Below are positions 12,010 to 23,218 of a stretch of DNA of 64,000 bases, in pieces. The notes below the pieces were generated by a model. The model was not told the DNA's origin. It did no database searches and was given only the letters and a program-made list of their open reading frames with translations. Positions within the stretch are counted from its first letter, which is position 1. Each line of letters starts with the position of its first letter. Position numbers and translations under genes: made by a program. The stretch comes from Calamus simplicifolius (lineage: Eukaryota > Streptophyta > Magnoliopsida > Arecales > Arecaceae), in the NCBI GenBank assembly GCA_900491605.1, contig UESW01004575.1:93480-157479 (forward strand), given 5' to 3'.

Positions 12010-12955
12010 CGGCGGCTACTGACCCCGAGACCCCCACGGGTCTCGGAGTGCATTGTCATTTTTCAACCCTGGGACCCCCTAGGGGTCGGGGGTGGGGCCA
12101 TCATTTCTCAACCCCGAGACCCCCACCGGTCTCAAGGTGCACCGGCATTTTCCCACCCCCGGGACCCACTCGGGGTTGGAGGGTGGGGCCATCATTTCTT
12201 AACCCCGAGACCCCCACCGGTCTCGGGGCGCACTGGCACTACCCCACCCCCGGGACCCCCTCGGGGTCGAGGGGTGGGGTCATCATTTCTTAACCCCGGG
12301 ACCCCCACCGATCTCGGGGTGCATTGTCATTTCCCCACCCCCAGGACCCCCTCGGGGTTGGGGGATGGGGTCATCATTTCTCAACCCCGGAACCCCACCG
12401 GTCTCGGGGTGCATTGGCATTTTCCCACCCCCGGAACCCCCTCGGGGTCGGGGGTGGGGCCATCATTTCTCAACCCCGAGACCCCGCCGGTCTCGGGATG
12501 CACCGTCATTTCCCCCACCCCGGACCCCCTCGGGGTCGGGGGTGGGGTCATCATTTCTCAACCCCGGGACCCCCACCGGTCTCGGGGTGCATTGGCATTT
12601 CCCCACCCCCGGGACCCCTCGGGGTCGGGGGGTGGGGCCATCATTTCTTAACCCGAGACCCCCACCGGTCTCGGGGTGCACTGGCACTCCCCACCCCCAG
12701 GACCCCCACCGGTCTCGGGGTGCATTGGCATTTTCCCACCCCCGGAACCCCCTCGGGGTCGGGGGGTGGGGCCATCATTTCTTAACCCCAAGACCCCCAC
12801 CAGTCTCGGGGTGCACTGGCACTCCCCCACCCCCGGGACCCCCTCGGGTCGGGGGGTGGGGTCATCATTTCTTAACCTCGAGACCCCCACCGATCGGGGT
12901 ACGCCGGCGTTCTCACACCCCTGGGACTCCCTTCGGCCTCAGGGTGGGGAGTCAT
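12010..12955. repeat. 90-91-bp GC-rich minisatellite, about 10 copies
   Basis: Each unit has CCGAGACCCCCACCGGTCTC, then GACCCCCTCGGGGTC, then CATCATTTCT. CATCATTTCT recurs near 12,099, 12,191, 12,282, 12,372, 12,462, 12,549, 12,640, 12,773 and 12,866. Each unit contains two hairpin-forming inverted repeats. The long ORFs in several frames on both strands only reflect the repeat. Confidence 0.95.
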
Positions 12956-13309
12956 CAGCGATTAGCATGCAACTCAACTGCCAAGGAAAACGACAACTCT
13001 AGGCCGCACGGTGCTCACACGTGATTCTCAGTACGTCCATAGTTGCACCCCATTACGGAAGGCCATACCTCATAACGGCGTATGGGGCATTGCATGTCCC
13101 TGTGCATGGCCATGCCTTGCTACGGCGTACGATTTGCTACTACTTGCAACTGTGCTCGGTCATATCAGCCAACGGCGTGCACTGCATGCCTTCGCGGCCG
13201 CTGGACACGTATGATATCACGTCAGCGAACGGTACAGGATGTCTCCAACGCGCATAGCGATGGTACGAAGGCAATCTCCCAAAATAATAAGATAAGGTAT
13301 TTGGACAAA

Positions 13310-13316
13310 TATAAAG
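13310..13316 (+). promoter_or_regulatory. TATA box in the Tat LTR
   Basis: TATAAAG is conserved in the 3' LTR at 24,030-24,036. It lies about 250 bases before the LTR end, as expected for the U3/R promoter. Confidence 0.6.
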
Positions 13317-13565
13317 GCACGTGCTAGCGCTGTAAGTGGCATCTGAACTCTGGTTTTTCTGAGCTTTCTTCTTCCCAGCAAAAACCCTAACCACCTCAGC
13401 TCTTCTTCGCTAAAGGGGTTCTCTGTCTGAGCCCAAGTGACTGACTCGATCATCGGAGGGTCCCCACCGATATCGCCGGTCCCTAGGGGACTTTTCTTGC
13501 AGGACTCCGAGGAGAAGGACGTCCGTCTTCCCCGACGTTTGTGGAAGGTGACTTGGCATCATCAG

Positions 13566-13584
13566 ATTGGCACGCCAGGAAGGG
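13566..13584 (+). other. Primer-binding site of the Tat element
   Basis: ATTGGCACGCCAGGAAGGG lies directly after the LTR end, where the tRNA primer binds. It differs from the initiator-methionine type of the other elements here. The tRNA is not identified. Confidence 0.55.
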
Positions 13585-13635
13585 GAGTGTAAGAAAGACG
13601 TCGAACCGATAGCTTTCTTCTCTGGTCTTCAAGCC

Positions 13636-14720
13636 ATGGTGACGACTCGGACGAAAGGAGTTTCAGCCGGTCGCGCTGGGGGCAGCGCTGTGGGGCTGGT
13701 CCACCCGCGGAGGCCCCCCCGGCTCTCGCATCCAGTCTTCCGAGCCTCTGAATCTCCGGGAGGCAGGCCTTCTATTCCGCAGAATGATGTTCCCATGCCT
13801 GCTCCACAGCAACTCCAGGAGGATCGATTCACTGCTCTGGCCACGCAGGTCCAGTCGTTGGCGGCGATGGTCCAAGGCCTGCAGCACCAGTAGGCGGCCT
13901 TGCAACAGCCGGAGTTGAACCCGTCCATCCTGGGGGTGATGCAGCCTAGCCAGCATTCCTCCCGTCGGAGATCGCCAGTTCCTGCAGATCATCGCCGCCG
14001 ATCCCCGGCCAGGCCACATCACCGTGAAGCATCCAAAAGGCTCTGGTCTCCCTCTCGCCACACCAGCATTTCTCCTAAACGGCGGCATGGGAAGGAGGCG
14101 GAGCGCCCGCGCCGACATCGCCCTCGCTCTTCTTCTGAATCTTTGGGGAGGGATCCTTTGATGGCCGAATGCCTCGACGAGCTGAGCGTCGACTCGAGGA
14201 GTGCAACCAGAAGCTGGAGGAGCTTAGCCGTCGGATCACCCACCTGCCAGAGACAGATTACGACAGCGGCCTCCCTTGTCCCGCGCATCATGGAAGAGCC
14301 CATCTCTACCAGATTTGCCTTCCTCAGCTGGATCTATGACGGAACCACGGACCCCCTGGACCATTTGGAGAGCTATAAGGTACTCATGCAAGTCCAGGGG
14401 GCCACTAACTCACTCATGTGTGTTGCTTTCCCGGCTACTCTGAAAAAGGCTGCCCGGGCTTGGTATTCTCGTCTGCCGCCACGAGCATCGACTCCTTTCG
14501 CCAGTTGGAGAGGGCTTTCCTGGCCCACTTTGACGCCTGCCGAAGATCCCGAGGGTGGCGGACAGTCTGTTTGCCGTTCAGCAGAAGAATGGCGAGCCTC
14601 TGCGGGATTATGTTGCCCGGTTTAAAGAGGCCGCCCTGGAGGTCTACAACCTGGAAGACTCGGTGGCTACCCTGGCTCTGAAGCGGGGGCTTCGCCCTTC
14701 TCGCTTTGCATACTCTTGAC
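13636..14720 (+). pseudogene. gag of the Tat element
   Basis: Gag forms the virus-like particle. From ATG at 13,636 the frame is open to an in-frame TAG at 13,891-13,893, then continues to about 14,490. It includes an Arg/Ser-rich stretch (SRRRSPVPADHRRRSPARPH, about 13,955-14,015). The retrotransposon-gag domain begins near 14,290: EEPISTRFAFLSWIYDGTTD, then DHLESYKVLM and a WYSRL core at about 14,460. A frameshift near 14,485 moves the rest of the domain to another frame, where RMASLCGIM and the tail up to about 14,720 continue. A Lys/Arg-rich region precedes the protease. One nonsense codon and at least one frameshift make it inactive. Confidence 0.8.
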
Positions 14721-15039
14721 AAAAAGCCACCGGGCTTCCTACTCCGAACTTTTGATCCGGGCCCAGAAGTATATCCGGGCGGACGAAGCTGACTTTTCCC
14801 GGCGTGAAGCTGGTGGGAGTCTCCCCAGGAAGCCGAACCAGCCAGAACCTGCAGAAGCCCGCCCCAGGAGGCCCGAGCCTCCTCGCCGACGGACAACCGT
14901 CCTCGACCTCCTGCACCGAGAGACGGGCCTTACACTCCGCTGCTTGCCCCAATATCTCAGATCCTGCTCGAGATTGAAGGGGAGCCTTATCTGCAACGCC
15001 CTCCTCCCATCAACCCGAAGATCCCCCGGAACAAGAACC

Positions 15040-15700
15040 TCTACTGCCGCTACCACCGGGACCATGGCCACAACACCGACGACTGCCGGCAGCTGAAGAA
15101 GGCTATTGAAGACCTCATTCAACGGGGCCACCTGGGGAAGTTCGTCCAGAGGAGCAACCCGGGAGCTCCTGGCCCATCAGCGCCCGCGCCGCCGTGATCG
15201 ATAATGCCCCGACGGAGAAGACGGTGGCGATGATTTCCTGGGGGGCAGGAGGCCCGTCGAAGAGACCAAGGGGGGAGGGGGGAGCGGAAACTGTAATTCC
15301 TTTTTTCGAAAGGGACTTGGAAGGGGTTGTAAATAAAGATGATGATAGCGTCGTCGTGTCCATGACGATTGCTAAGCACCCTGTAAAAAGAATCTTAGTC
15401 GACAGTGGAGCTCCGTAGATGTTTTGAACTACGACGCCTTTGTTCGCATGAACCTGTCGCATGATTTACTTCGACCTGTCGCCACGCCTTGATGGGGTTC
15501 ACGGAGATTCCGTGAAGGTGGAAGGGAAATCTCTCCCGTAACGGCTGGTACGGCTCCGTGCCAAAGCACTATCCTTATAAAATTTTTGGTGGTCCGTGTG
15601 CCCCTGGCATACAACGCGATTCTTGGGAGGCCCGGGCTCAACCTCTTGGACACATCATATCCACCAAGCGCTCCTTGTGAGGTTCCCAACCAGTAGAGGG
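15040..15700 (+). pseudogene. Protease of the Tat element
   Basis: Aspartic protease that processes Gag-Pol. A CHRDHGHN-type reading near 15,045-15,075 (YCRYHRDHGHNTDDCRQLK) is the motif Tat gag-pol keeps just before protease. The active-site region reads VKRILVDSGAP at 15,381-15,414, with DSG as the catalytic triad. A stop follows at once through a frameshift near 15,415. A shifted frame continues LNYDAFVRMNL, and later AYNAILGRPGLN near 15,606-15,642, the conserved flap-to-C-terminal signature. Non-functional. Confidence 0.8.
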
Positions 15701-15849
15701 GTCGGCGAGATGCTAGGAGAGCAGGGCCTACCGGCACTTGCTATCACTTGGCCCCTAGTCCCCAGGAGGCAGCGCCTGCACCGCTATCTGCACCGGCACC
15801 CGAGGCCCTGACCCGCGAGACTTGGAGAAGAGGGGGGAACCGGCCGAGC

Positions 15850-16870
15850 GGCTGCTCACTTTCCCCTCGGGGGGGACCCCGTGCAGACGGTTCGAGTTGG
15901 AGCCTTACTTCCGAAGGAAGCTCGTGACCGGCTCCTTACCTTTCTGCGGGCCAATGCCAACGTCTTCGCATGGTCTGCGTCCGACATGCCCGGGATTCCG
16001 GAGGAGGTGATTACACAGCTCAATATTCGGCCGGAGTGCCGGCCCGTCAGACAGAAGAAAAGAAGTTTTGCCCCGGACCGGCAGAAGGCTGTTGACGAGG
16101 AGGTGCGGAAGCTACTGGCGGCTGGTCACATCCGCGAGGTGCGCTACCCCGATTGCTGGCGAACGTCGTGATGGTTCGCAAGGCCAGTGGAAGCTGGAGG
16201 ATGTGCGTGGATTTCACCGACCTCAACAAGGCGTGTCCCAAAGACAGCTTCCCGCTGCCCCGAATCGACCAGCTGGTGGACGCCACCTCCGGACATGAGA
16301 CGCTCAGTTTCATGGATGCGTTCTCGGGTACAATCAAATCAAGATGAGCCCGGCAGATGAAGAAGCGACTTCCTTTGTCACAGAGAAGGGGACCTACTGT
16401 TACAGGGTGATGCCCTTTGGATTGAAAAATGCCGGGGCTACTTATCAAAGATTAATGAACAAGGTCTTTGAGGATCAGCTGGGATGCAACATGGAGGTGT
16501 ATGTGGATGACATGCTGACCAAGAGTAGTGCGGAAGACCATGTAGCTGACCTCGAGGAGACTTTCAACAATCTGCGCCGGTACCGGATGAAGCTCAACCC
16601 CACAAATGCGCCTTTGGAGTAGCAGCAGGCAAGTTCCTGGGTTTCATGGTGACCCAGCAAGGGATCGAAGCCAACCCCGACAAGATTAGAGCTATCCTGG
16701 AGATGCGGCCCTCAGCCAGCAAGAAGGAGGTGCAACGCCTGACGGGGAGGGTGGCGGCCTTGAGCCGTTTCATGTCAAGGTCGCGGAGAGGTGCCTGCCC
16801 TTCTTCAAGGCGCAACGCAAGATCAATGGCTTCGAATGGACGAAGGAGTGTCAGGGCTCCTTTGAAGAAT
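15850..16870 (+). pseudogene. Reverse transcriptase of the Tat element
   Basis: Copies element RNA to cDNA. The region opens with VGALLPKEARDRLLTFLRAN and FAWSASDMPGI, the standard Tat linker before RT. RT motifs follow in order: SWRMCVDFTDLNKACPKDSF at about 16,194-16,253, MDAFSG at 16,312, YCYRVMPFGLKNAGATYQRL at about 16,398-16,457, and the catalytic YVDD in EVYVDDMLTKS at about 16,493-16,525. KFLGFMVTQQGIEANP at about 16,630-16,677 marks the thumb. Frameshifts near 16,150, 16,330 and 16,620 and a stop at 16,619-16,621 break the frame. The active-site aspartates are still present. Confidence 0.88.
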
Positions 16871-17350
16871 TGAAGCAGTTTCTCTCCACTCCTCCGCTGT
16901 TGTCCAAGCCTGAAAATGGAGAAGAGCTCTTCTTATATCTGGCCGCTTCCCCGAGGCTGTTAGCTCCGTACTTGTGCGCATGGATACTGACGAAGCCCAG
17001 AAGCCAATTTATTATACCAGCAAAGTCCTCCATGACGCTGAGACCAGGTATTCGAAAACTGAGAAGATTATCTTCGCCTTGGTGGTCTCTACTCAACGCC
17101 TTCGGCCTTACTTTCAAGCCCATCCCATCGTGGTGCTTACGGACCAGCCCCTACGAGCTATCTTGTCTCGCCCCGACACCTCTGGCCGGTTGGCTAAGTG
17201 GGCCATTAAGCTAAGTGAGTTCGACCTGTCCATCCGGCCAAGGTCAGCCATGAAGTCCCAGGTGTTGGCGGATTTCCTGGTCGAGTGCTCCTGGACCGAG
17301 AAGGACATGGAGGAGGCGCGACCGGAGGAGCATGTGGACTCTCCCTCATC
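16870..17350 (+). pseudogene. RNase H of the Tat element
   Basis: Degrades RNA in RNA-DNA hybrids. LYLAASP near 16,934, then KPIYYTSKVLHDAETRYSKT at about 17,003-17,062, then VVLTDQPLRAIL and SGRLAKWAIKLSEFDLSI near 17,130-17,237 are the typical gypsy RNase H and connection stretches. A frameshift near 16,975 separates its first strand from the rest. Confidence 0.82.
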
Positions 17351-17359
17351 TGGGGAGGC

Positions 17360-17760
17360 GGAGGACTGGATCCTGCATGTGGATGGAGCGGCGAACTCTC
17401 AAGGGAGCGGAGCCGGACTCATTCTCGCAAGCCCAGAGGGGACGTGGTGGAGTACGCTCTCAGATTCCAGTTCCCAGCAACTAATAATCAGGCAGAGTAC
17501 GAAGCCTTGCTGGCGGGGATGAGGTTAGCTGAGGAGCTAGGCGCGGGGCGCTTAAGGGCCTTCACGGACTCTCAACTTGTTTCTGGACAAATCGCTGGAG
17601 AGTACGAGGCTAGGGACCCGGTCATGTCCCGATACTTGAGCAAGGTGCAGTCCTAGGCATCTCATTTTTCTTACTTCCGCGTCAGCTATATCCCCAGGGT
17701 GGAGAATGCCAGGGCTGACGCGTTGTCCCGCTTGGCCACTTCGGTCGACGGACATTAGGA
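17360..17760 (+). pseudogene. Second (archaeal-type) RNase H of the Tat element
   Basis: WILHVDGAANSQGSGAGLIL at about 17,369-17,428 is the first active-site strand. In a shifted frame come FPATNNQAEYEALLAGMRLA at about 17,473-17,532 and FTDSQLVSGQIAGEYEARD at about 17,561-17,617, and after a stop at 17,654 the reading NARADALSRLA near 17,707. These are the D...E...D positions of an additional RNase H acquired by Tat elements. At least one frameshift (near 17,450) and one stop inactivate it. Confidence 0.82.
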
Positions 17761-17929
17761 AGGACATATGTGGAGCATCTACAAGTCCCAAGCACTGAGG
17801 CCGCGGATGAAGCATTGCCAGTGGGGCAGGAGCCCTCCTGGATGGACGCCTACATCTGGTACTTGACTGACGGTACTCTCCCAGAGAACCTGCTGAGGCC
17901 AAGCTGCTCAGGCGAAGGGCCCCGAGATT

Positions 17930-19065
17930 CTTGATGATGGACGGGAAGCTTTATCGGAGATCCTTCTCATACCCAGTTCTCAGGTGTGTGGGGCCAACTG
18001 AATCGGATTACATCCTCAGGAGATCCACGAGGGCGTATGCGGGAGTCATCTGGGGGGCAGAGCCCTAGCCTACAAGGCCCTGCGCCAAGGGTATTTTGGC
18101 TGACGATGAAGGAAGATGCGGCTAAGCTTGTCAAGAAATGTGATAGCTGCCAACGTCACGCCAACATCCAGCGACAGCCGACATCTCATCTGACCCCTTG
18201 GTAGCACCTTGGCCCTTCGCCCAGTGGGGCATGGATATCTTAGGGCCATTTCCCCCGCCTCCGGGCAGCGGAGGTTCCTCTTGGTGGCGGTGGATCACTT
18301 CACCAAGTGGGTTGAAGCCGAGGCTCTGGCCAAGATCACCGAAAGCAAAGTGAGATCCTTCTTCTGGAAGTCAATCATATGTCGTTCGAACTACCGCGCA
18401 CACTAGTCACTGATAATGGCCGGCAGTTCGACAATGCGCCCTTCTGGGAGTTCTGCTTCCGAGCTGGGTATCTGTCAGAGGTTCACGTCCGTCGGGCATC
18501 CTCAAACCAACGGGGCAGCCGAGGTGACTAATCGGATCATCCTTCAGGGGCTGAGATCTCGACTAGATGGCTGCAAAGGGCGATGGGTGGAGGAGCTCCC
18601 TAACGTGCTATGGGCCTATCATACAACGCCGCGAGCCCCACCGGAGAAACGCCATTCAGCTTAGTCTTTGGCTCTGAAGCTGTTATTCCTGTGGAGATCG
18701 GTGCACCCAGCCCCCGGGTGGAAGCCTATAGCGAGGAAGGTAACCTTGACCAACTGCGAGCCAACCTCGACCTGGTGGAGGAGGTGCGAGACCGGGCGCG
18801 GCTCCGAATGGCAGCCTACCGACAATGGGCCGCGAAATACTACAACGCTCGCGTGCGCCCCCGGACGTTCCTGCCGGGAGACCTGGTCCTTCGACGGGCC
18901 GAGGTCTCGAAGCCAGCTGAGGGAGGCAAGTTAGCCCTAAACTGGGAGGGGCCTTACCGGATCGCCGAGACGCTCCGCCATGGAGCTTATAAAATTGAAG
19001 AACTTGATGGGACGCCACTCCCTAGGACGTGGAATGCGGATAACCTCCGTCGGTATTATCAGTAA
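17930..19065 (+). pseudogene. Integrase of the Tat element
   Basis: Inserts cDNA into the genome. The HHCC zinc module is seen around KKCDSCQRHANIQ at about 18,136-18,174. Catalytic core: MDILGPFP near 18,233 gives the first Asp, VTDNGRQFDN at about 18,405-18,435 the second, and HPQTNGAAEVTNRIILQGL at about 18,500-18,556 the Glu. The C-terminal part is open from 18,610 to the stop at 19,063-19,065, with FGSEAVIPVEIG, WAAKYYNARVRPRTFLPGDL and NWEGPYRI. It ends in WNADNLRRYYQ, the usual Tat pol terminus. A stop at 18,202-18,204 and several frameshifts break the upstream part. Confidence 0.88.
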
Positions 19066-19169
19066 TGTATTTCTCCTTTCATGTTAAGTATCATCCCTGT
19101 ATTCTCTTGGGTTTTCGCCCCTTGATCAATATTAACGAGATTCAATTTTAGCTACCTAAATCTTCACAG

Positions 19170-20770
19170 AAAGCCCAGTGTACCACTGGCAGAGCAGTGT
19201 GCCACTGGCTCTCAACAACAAAAGCCCGACGCCCCGTCGGCACTCAAAGCCCTGCTCTAGCTAGGCACAAAGCCCAGTGTACCACTGGCAGAGCAGTGTG
19301 CCACTGGCTCTCAACAAAAAAAGCCCGATGCCCCGTCGGCACTCAAAGCCCTGCACTAGCCAGGCATAAAGCCCAGTGTACCACTGGCAGAGCAGTGTGC
19401 CACTGGCTCTCAACAACAAAAGCCCGACGCCCCGTCGGCACTCAAAGCCCTGCACTAGCTAGGCATAAAGCTCAGTGTACCACTGGCAGAGCAGTGTGCC
19501 ACTGGCTCTCAACAACAAAAGCCCGACGCCCCGTCGGCACTCAAAGCCCTGCACTAGCCAGGCACAAAGCACAGTGTACCACTGGCAGAGCAGTGTGCCA
19601 CTGGCTCTCAACAACAAAAGCCCGACGCCCCATCGGCACTCAAAGCCCTGCACTAGCCAGGCATAAAGCCCAGTGTACCACTGGCAGAGCAGTGTGCCAC
19701 TGGCTCTCAACAACAAAGCCAGACGCCCCGTTGGCACTCAAAGCCCTGCTCTAGCCAGGCATAAAGCCCAGTGTACCACTGACAGAGCAGTGTGCCACTG
19801 GCTCTCAACAACAAAAGCCCGACGCCCCGTTGGCACTCAAAGCCCTGCACTAGCCAGGCATAAAGCCCAGTGTACCACTGGCAGAGCAGTGTGCCACTGG
19901 CTCTCAACAACAAAAGCACGACGCCCCGTCGGCACTCAAAGCCCTGCACTAGCCAGGCATAAAGCTCAGTGTACCACTAGCAGAGCAGTGTGCCACTGGC
20001 TCTCAACAACAAAAGCCCGATGCCCCGTCGGCACTCAAAGCCCTGCTCTAGCCAGACACAAAGCCCAGTGTACCACTAGTAGAGTAGTGTGCCACTGGCT
20101 CTCAACAACAAAAGCCCGACGCCCCGTCGGCACTCAAAGCCCTGCACTAGCCAGGCATAAAGCCTAGTGTACCACTGGCAGAGCAGTGTGCCACTGGCTC
20201 TCAACAACAAAAGCTCGATGCCCCGTCGGTACTCAAAGCCCTGCACTAGCCAGGCATAAAGCCCAGTGTACCACTGGCAGAGCAGTGTGCCACTGGCTCT
20301 CAACAATAAAAGCCCGATGCCCCGTCGGCACTCAAAGCCCTGCACTAGCTAGGCACAAAGCCCAGTGTACCACTGGCAGAGCAGTGTGCCACTGGCTCTC
20401 AACAACAAAAGCCCGACACCCCGTCGGCACTCAAAGCCCTGCACTAGCCAGGCATAAAGCCCAGTGTACCACTGGCAGAGCAGTGTGCCACTGGCTCTCA
20501 ACAACAAAAGCCCGACGCCCCGTCGGCACTCAAAGCCCTGCACTAGCCAGGCATAAAGCCCAGTGTACCACTGGCAGAGCAGTGTGCCACTGGCTCTCAA
20601 CAACAGAAGCCCGACGCCCCGTCGACACTCAAAGCCCTGCTCTAGCCAGGCATAAAGCCCAGTGTACCACTGGCAGAGCAGTGTGCCACTGGCTCTCAAC
20701 AACAGAAGCCCGACGCCCCATCGGCACTCAAAGCCCTGCACTAGCCAGGCATAAAGCCCAGTGAGCCGCC
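19170..20770. repeat. 99-bp tandem array, 16 copies, in the Tat 3' non-coding region
   Basis: The unit, from AAAGCCCAGTGTACCACTGG to ACTAGCCAGGCAT, recurs every 97-101 bases from 19,170. A degenerate 17th copy starts near 20,756, with more diverged sequence to about 20,930. Units differ by scattered substitutions. Because 99 is 33 codons, frames stay open across the array on both strands (for example 19,197-19,754 and 20,186-20,764). I do not regard these as genes. Confidence 0.95.
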
Positions 20771-20930
20771 GGCGGAGCGCTGCACCGCCGGCTCTTCACA
20801 ACCAAGACCCGACACCCGACAGTACAGTCCCGCTGGTCAGATAAAAGCCGACTCCCATAGGCATCAAAAGCCATGCACCAACTTAGCACAAGGTCCAACA
20901 CTTGGCAGGGCGTTGCGCCGATAGCCCCAA

Positions 20931-21180
20931 GGAGCCTACCCACCTAACCTCTGACCGGCGACGTTTCCGCTCCGAGAATTCTACCCTCCCTGGCTCTAAC
21001 TTTTGGGTTTAAACAGCTGGGGCAGAATGGCTCGAGTGGGGAGTAGCCCCCCGAAACTATCGGAACTAATGGGGTGATAAGGCTACGTATCAATCGATGA
21101 AGTCAATGACGATTCAGATGACATTTTGAAGAGTGTTTTCGTTAATTGAAAGAGACTACAAAATGCCGACGTTGTCGGGC
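20931..21180. other. Spacer between tandem array and antisense ORF
   Basis: Non-coding sequence of the Tat element. I see no motif in it. Confidence 0.5.
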
Positions 21181-23218
21181 TTACAAAGACAAGGAGAAGG
21201 AAGAAAGCAAAATCACAAGTGCGAGCTCACAGCTCTGCCGGTGCGGGCTCATCATCAGAAGGGGCCAAGTCTGACAACCGCTCCAGCTCAACCTCCAGGG
21301 CCCGGGGAAGTTTAGGTCTCTGGCCACCTTCTCTTTGCCATGCTGGAACCCGTCAAGAAATACAGCCGCCGAAGCTTCGGCCAGGTCATCTGCGAAGCGC
21401 TCGGACGCCTTGTATTCCTCTATGAGCCCAGCCGCTCGGGTTTTCTCTGCGGCAAGGGCTTCCACCGCGATCCTTTTAGCCTCCCGAGCGTGGCTTACCT
21501 CCTCCTCGCACCGGCAGGTTTCCTCCCTCGCCGCTCTTGCCTCTTCCGCCACTGCGCCGCTCGATTTTCAGCCTCCCGGAGAGCTGAGGTTAACTCAGAG
21601 ATGTGCATGTCTCTGGCCATGACAGTGCTCTCAGCCTCCATCAATTGAGAGAGCGCTGCGTGCGCACAGTCGGCTTCAATCTCCGCCCGGCTCTTGGCGG
21701 CCTTCACCACGCTCGCACAGCTTTCTTTGGCCAACTCCAGCGCCTTCTCGGCCGCCTCCGCACGGCGCTGGGCCTCCTCAACCTCTTTCTGTGTCTCCCG
21801 CAGAAGAATCTTCTCTTCGTGAATTACCTCCCTGGCGGCCTTCAGGGAGTGCGCGATCTGCGCGTGTAATCCCCAGGTCAGTGAAATAAAATGTATATGT
21901 GTGTAAAATAAAAGGTAAGGGGCAAGAAGATCGCTTACCCTAACGACGGCGGCATAGGAGTCCCAAAAGAATGCGCCCGCTTTCTGGTGGCTTAGGTCCT
22001 CAATGATCCTAGGATCAAAGATTGGGCCCAGGACTCGCTCAGCCCAGTGGCCATCATCCAGGGAGTCTCGGGGTGGCCCAGGCTCGCCCCCGCCTCCCTC
22101 CGCCGTCTCGGCTGTCCCCGGTTCCTTGCGCAGGCCACCTCTGGGCGACCCTCGAGGGGTGGACTCGCAGGGCCAGACGGTCCCTCACCCCAGTCCCTGG
22201 AGGCGTCTGGTGGGGTCGATCCCCCAGGAGCCGGGAGCTCTTCAGCCAGTATGGGCCCCCCCTGCGGTTGGCTCTTCAATGGCGGCTCCCGCGGTTATCC
22301 CCACCTCTGGCGGGGTATCGGCCGTGAGGTCAACCTTCGAAACAGCCAAGGCACTTTGCAGAGCTGGGGTTGGGGAGACTTGTGCTGGAGGAGAGGCCCG
22401 AGCCGTAGGGCGCTTCGGGGCTGGGGCCTGCTGACCCCTGGATGGTCCTTCCTGAGCCCTCTTCTTGGAAGCAGCTCAACAGTTTGGCAGCCAGAATCTT
22501 CATGGCTGCATGGCATCGACTGGGTTCTCAGAATAAATAAGTACACAAAAAAAGGAAAGGAAGAAGGAAAGAGACAAAGGAGCGAAGTTTTTGGCTAAGG
22601 TCGGAGAAGGCTTACCCCGGTGGGAGATGAGGCCCGCCGACTCCAGGTTGTCCTCCGATAGCAGCAAGGTGTATCGGGGAATCTCGGTGGCTAGCAGTAA
22701 CCCCAATGCCTCCCGGTCCCCAGGCTGGATAGCAACGGCATTCCCCCGGAGGTCGGGGTCTCCCCACTGGGGTCGGACTTGATTGACATTGGCAAAGAAG
22801 AAGCGGGACTTCCATCCCTTAATCGACGAAGGGAGAAGGAGCTTTAGGACCCTATTGGGTCGGGGCTGAAATAGCCACCACCCTTTTGGGACCGGAGGGA
22901 GTAGAAAGTGCGGAACAGACTAATTCTGGGGGTGATACTTAGGTGGTGACAGAGGATGATGAAAGCGCTGATTACACGATAAGAATTTGAAACTAACTGG
23001 GAGGGGGTCAAAGAATAGAAGTCAAGGAGGTTGACGAAAAAAGTGGGGAAGGGAGGACGGAGACCCGCCTTTAGGCAGATCTCGTAAAGGGCCACCCGAC
23101 CGGGTCGGGAGGATATGACCCTGTCGTCAGGGGTTGGCAGGAACAACTCGACCTCCCGGGGGATCCTATAGTGGGCCCGGATTCTCTCCAGGTCCAACCG
23201 CGTCATTGTGGAGGCCAT
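21181..23218 (-). pseudogene. Antisense ORF of the Tat element (PF04195-like plus coiled coil), spliced, broken
   Basis: On the minus strand three exon-like blocks lie between pol and the 3' LTR. Exon 1 (23,218-22,616) begins MASTMTRLDLERIRAHYRIP and contains FFVNLLDFYSLTPSQLVSNS, then ISLFRTFYSL. It resembles the 'putative gypsy type transposon' domain PF04195. A frameshift near 22,850 leads to SSIKGWKSRFFFANV and a GTAAG donor at 22,615-22,611. Exon 2 (22,505-21,939) is Pro/Ala/Gly-rich with a stop near 22,250 and a GTAAG donor at 21,938-21,934. Exon 3 (21,857 to about 21,200) is Ala/Glu-rich, predicted coiled coil (AAREVIHEEKILLRETQKE; EEARAAREETCRCEEEVSHA), with a frameshift near 21,500-21,550. 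Such antisense ORFs are known from Tat elements. Their function is unknown. Confidence 0.75.

Larger units (their letters stand above)
11975..13564 (+). repeat. 5' LTR of the Tat element (proposed 1,590 bp)
   Basis: The 3' part (13,199-13,564) matches 23,921-24,284 closely, including TATAAAG at 13,310-13,316, and ends in ATCA before the primer-binding site. The 5' part holds a GC-rich minisatellite and about 250 bp with no match upstream of the 3' LTR homology. The start at 11,975 is inferred from the TGCTC duplication followed by TGATAT and could be wrong. Confidence 0.6.

Noticed and set aside
12274..13024. Overlapping ORFs of 100-220 codons on both strands
   Set aside because: Products of the 90-bp minisatellite, which is open in several frames at once.
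19197..20764. 33-residue repeat proteins on both strands
   Set aside because: The unit is 99 bases, so frames stay open by arithmetic. No start, domain or conservation supports translation.
19170..20770. CRISPR-like array
   Set aside because: Regular repeats without distinct spacers. The whole 99-bp unit is repeated, and the context is a plant retrotransposon.
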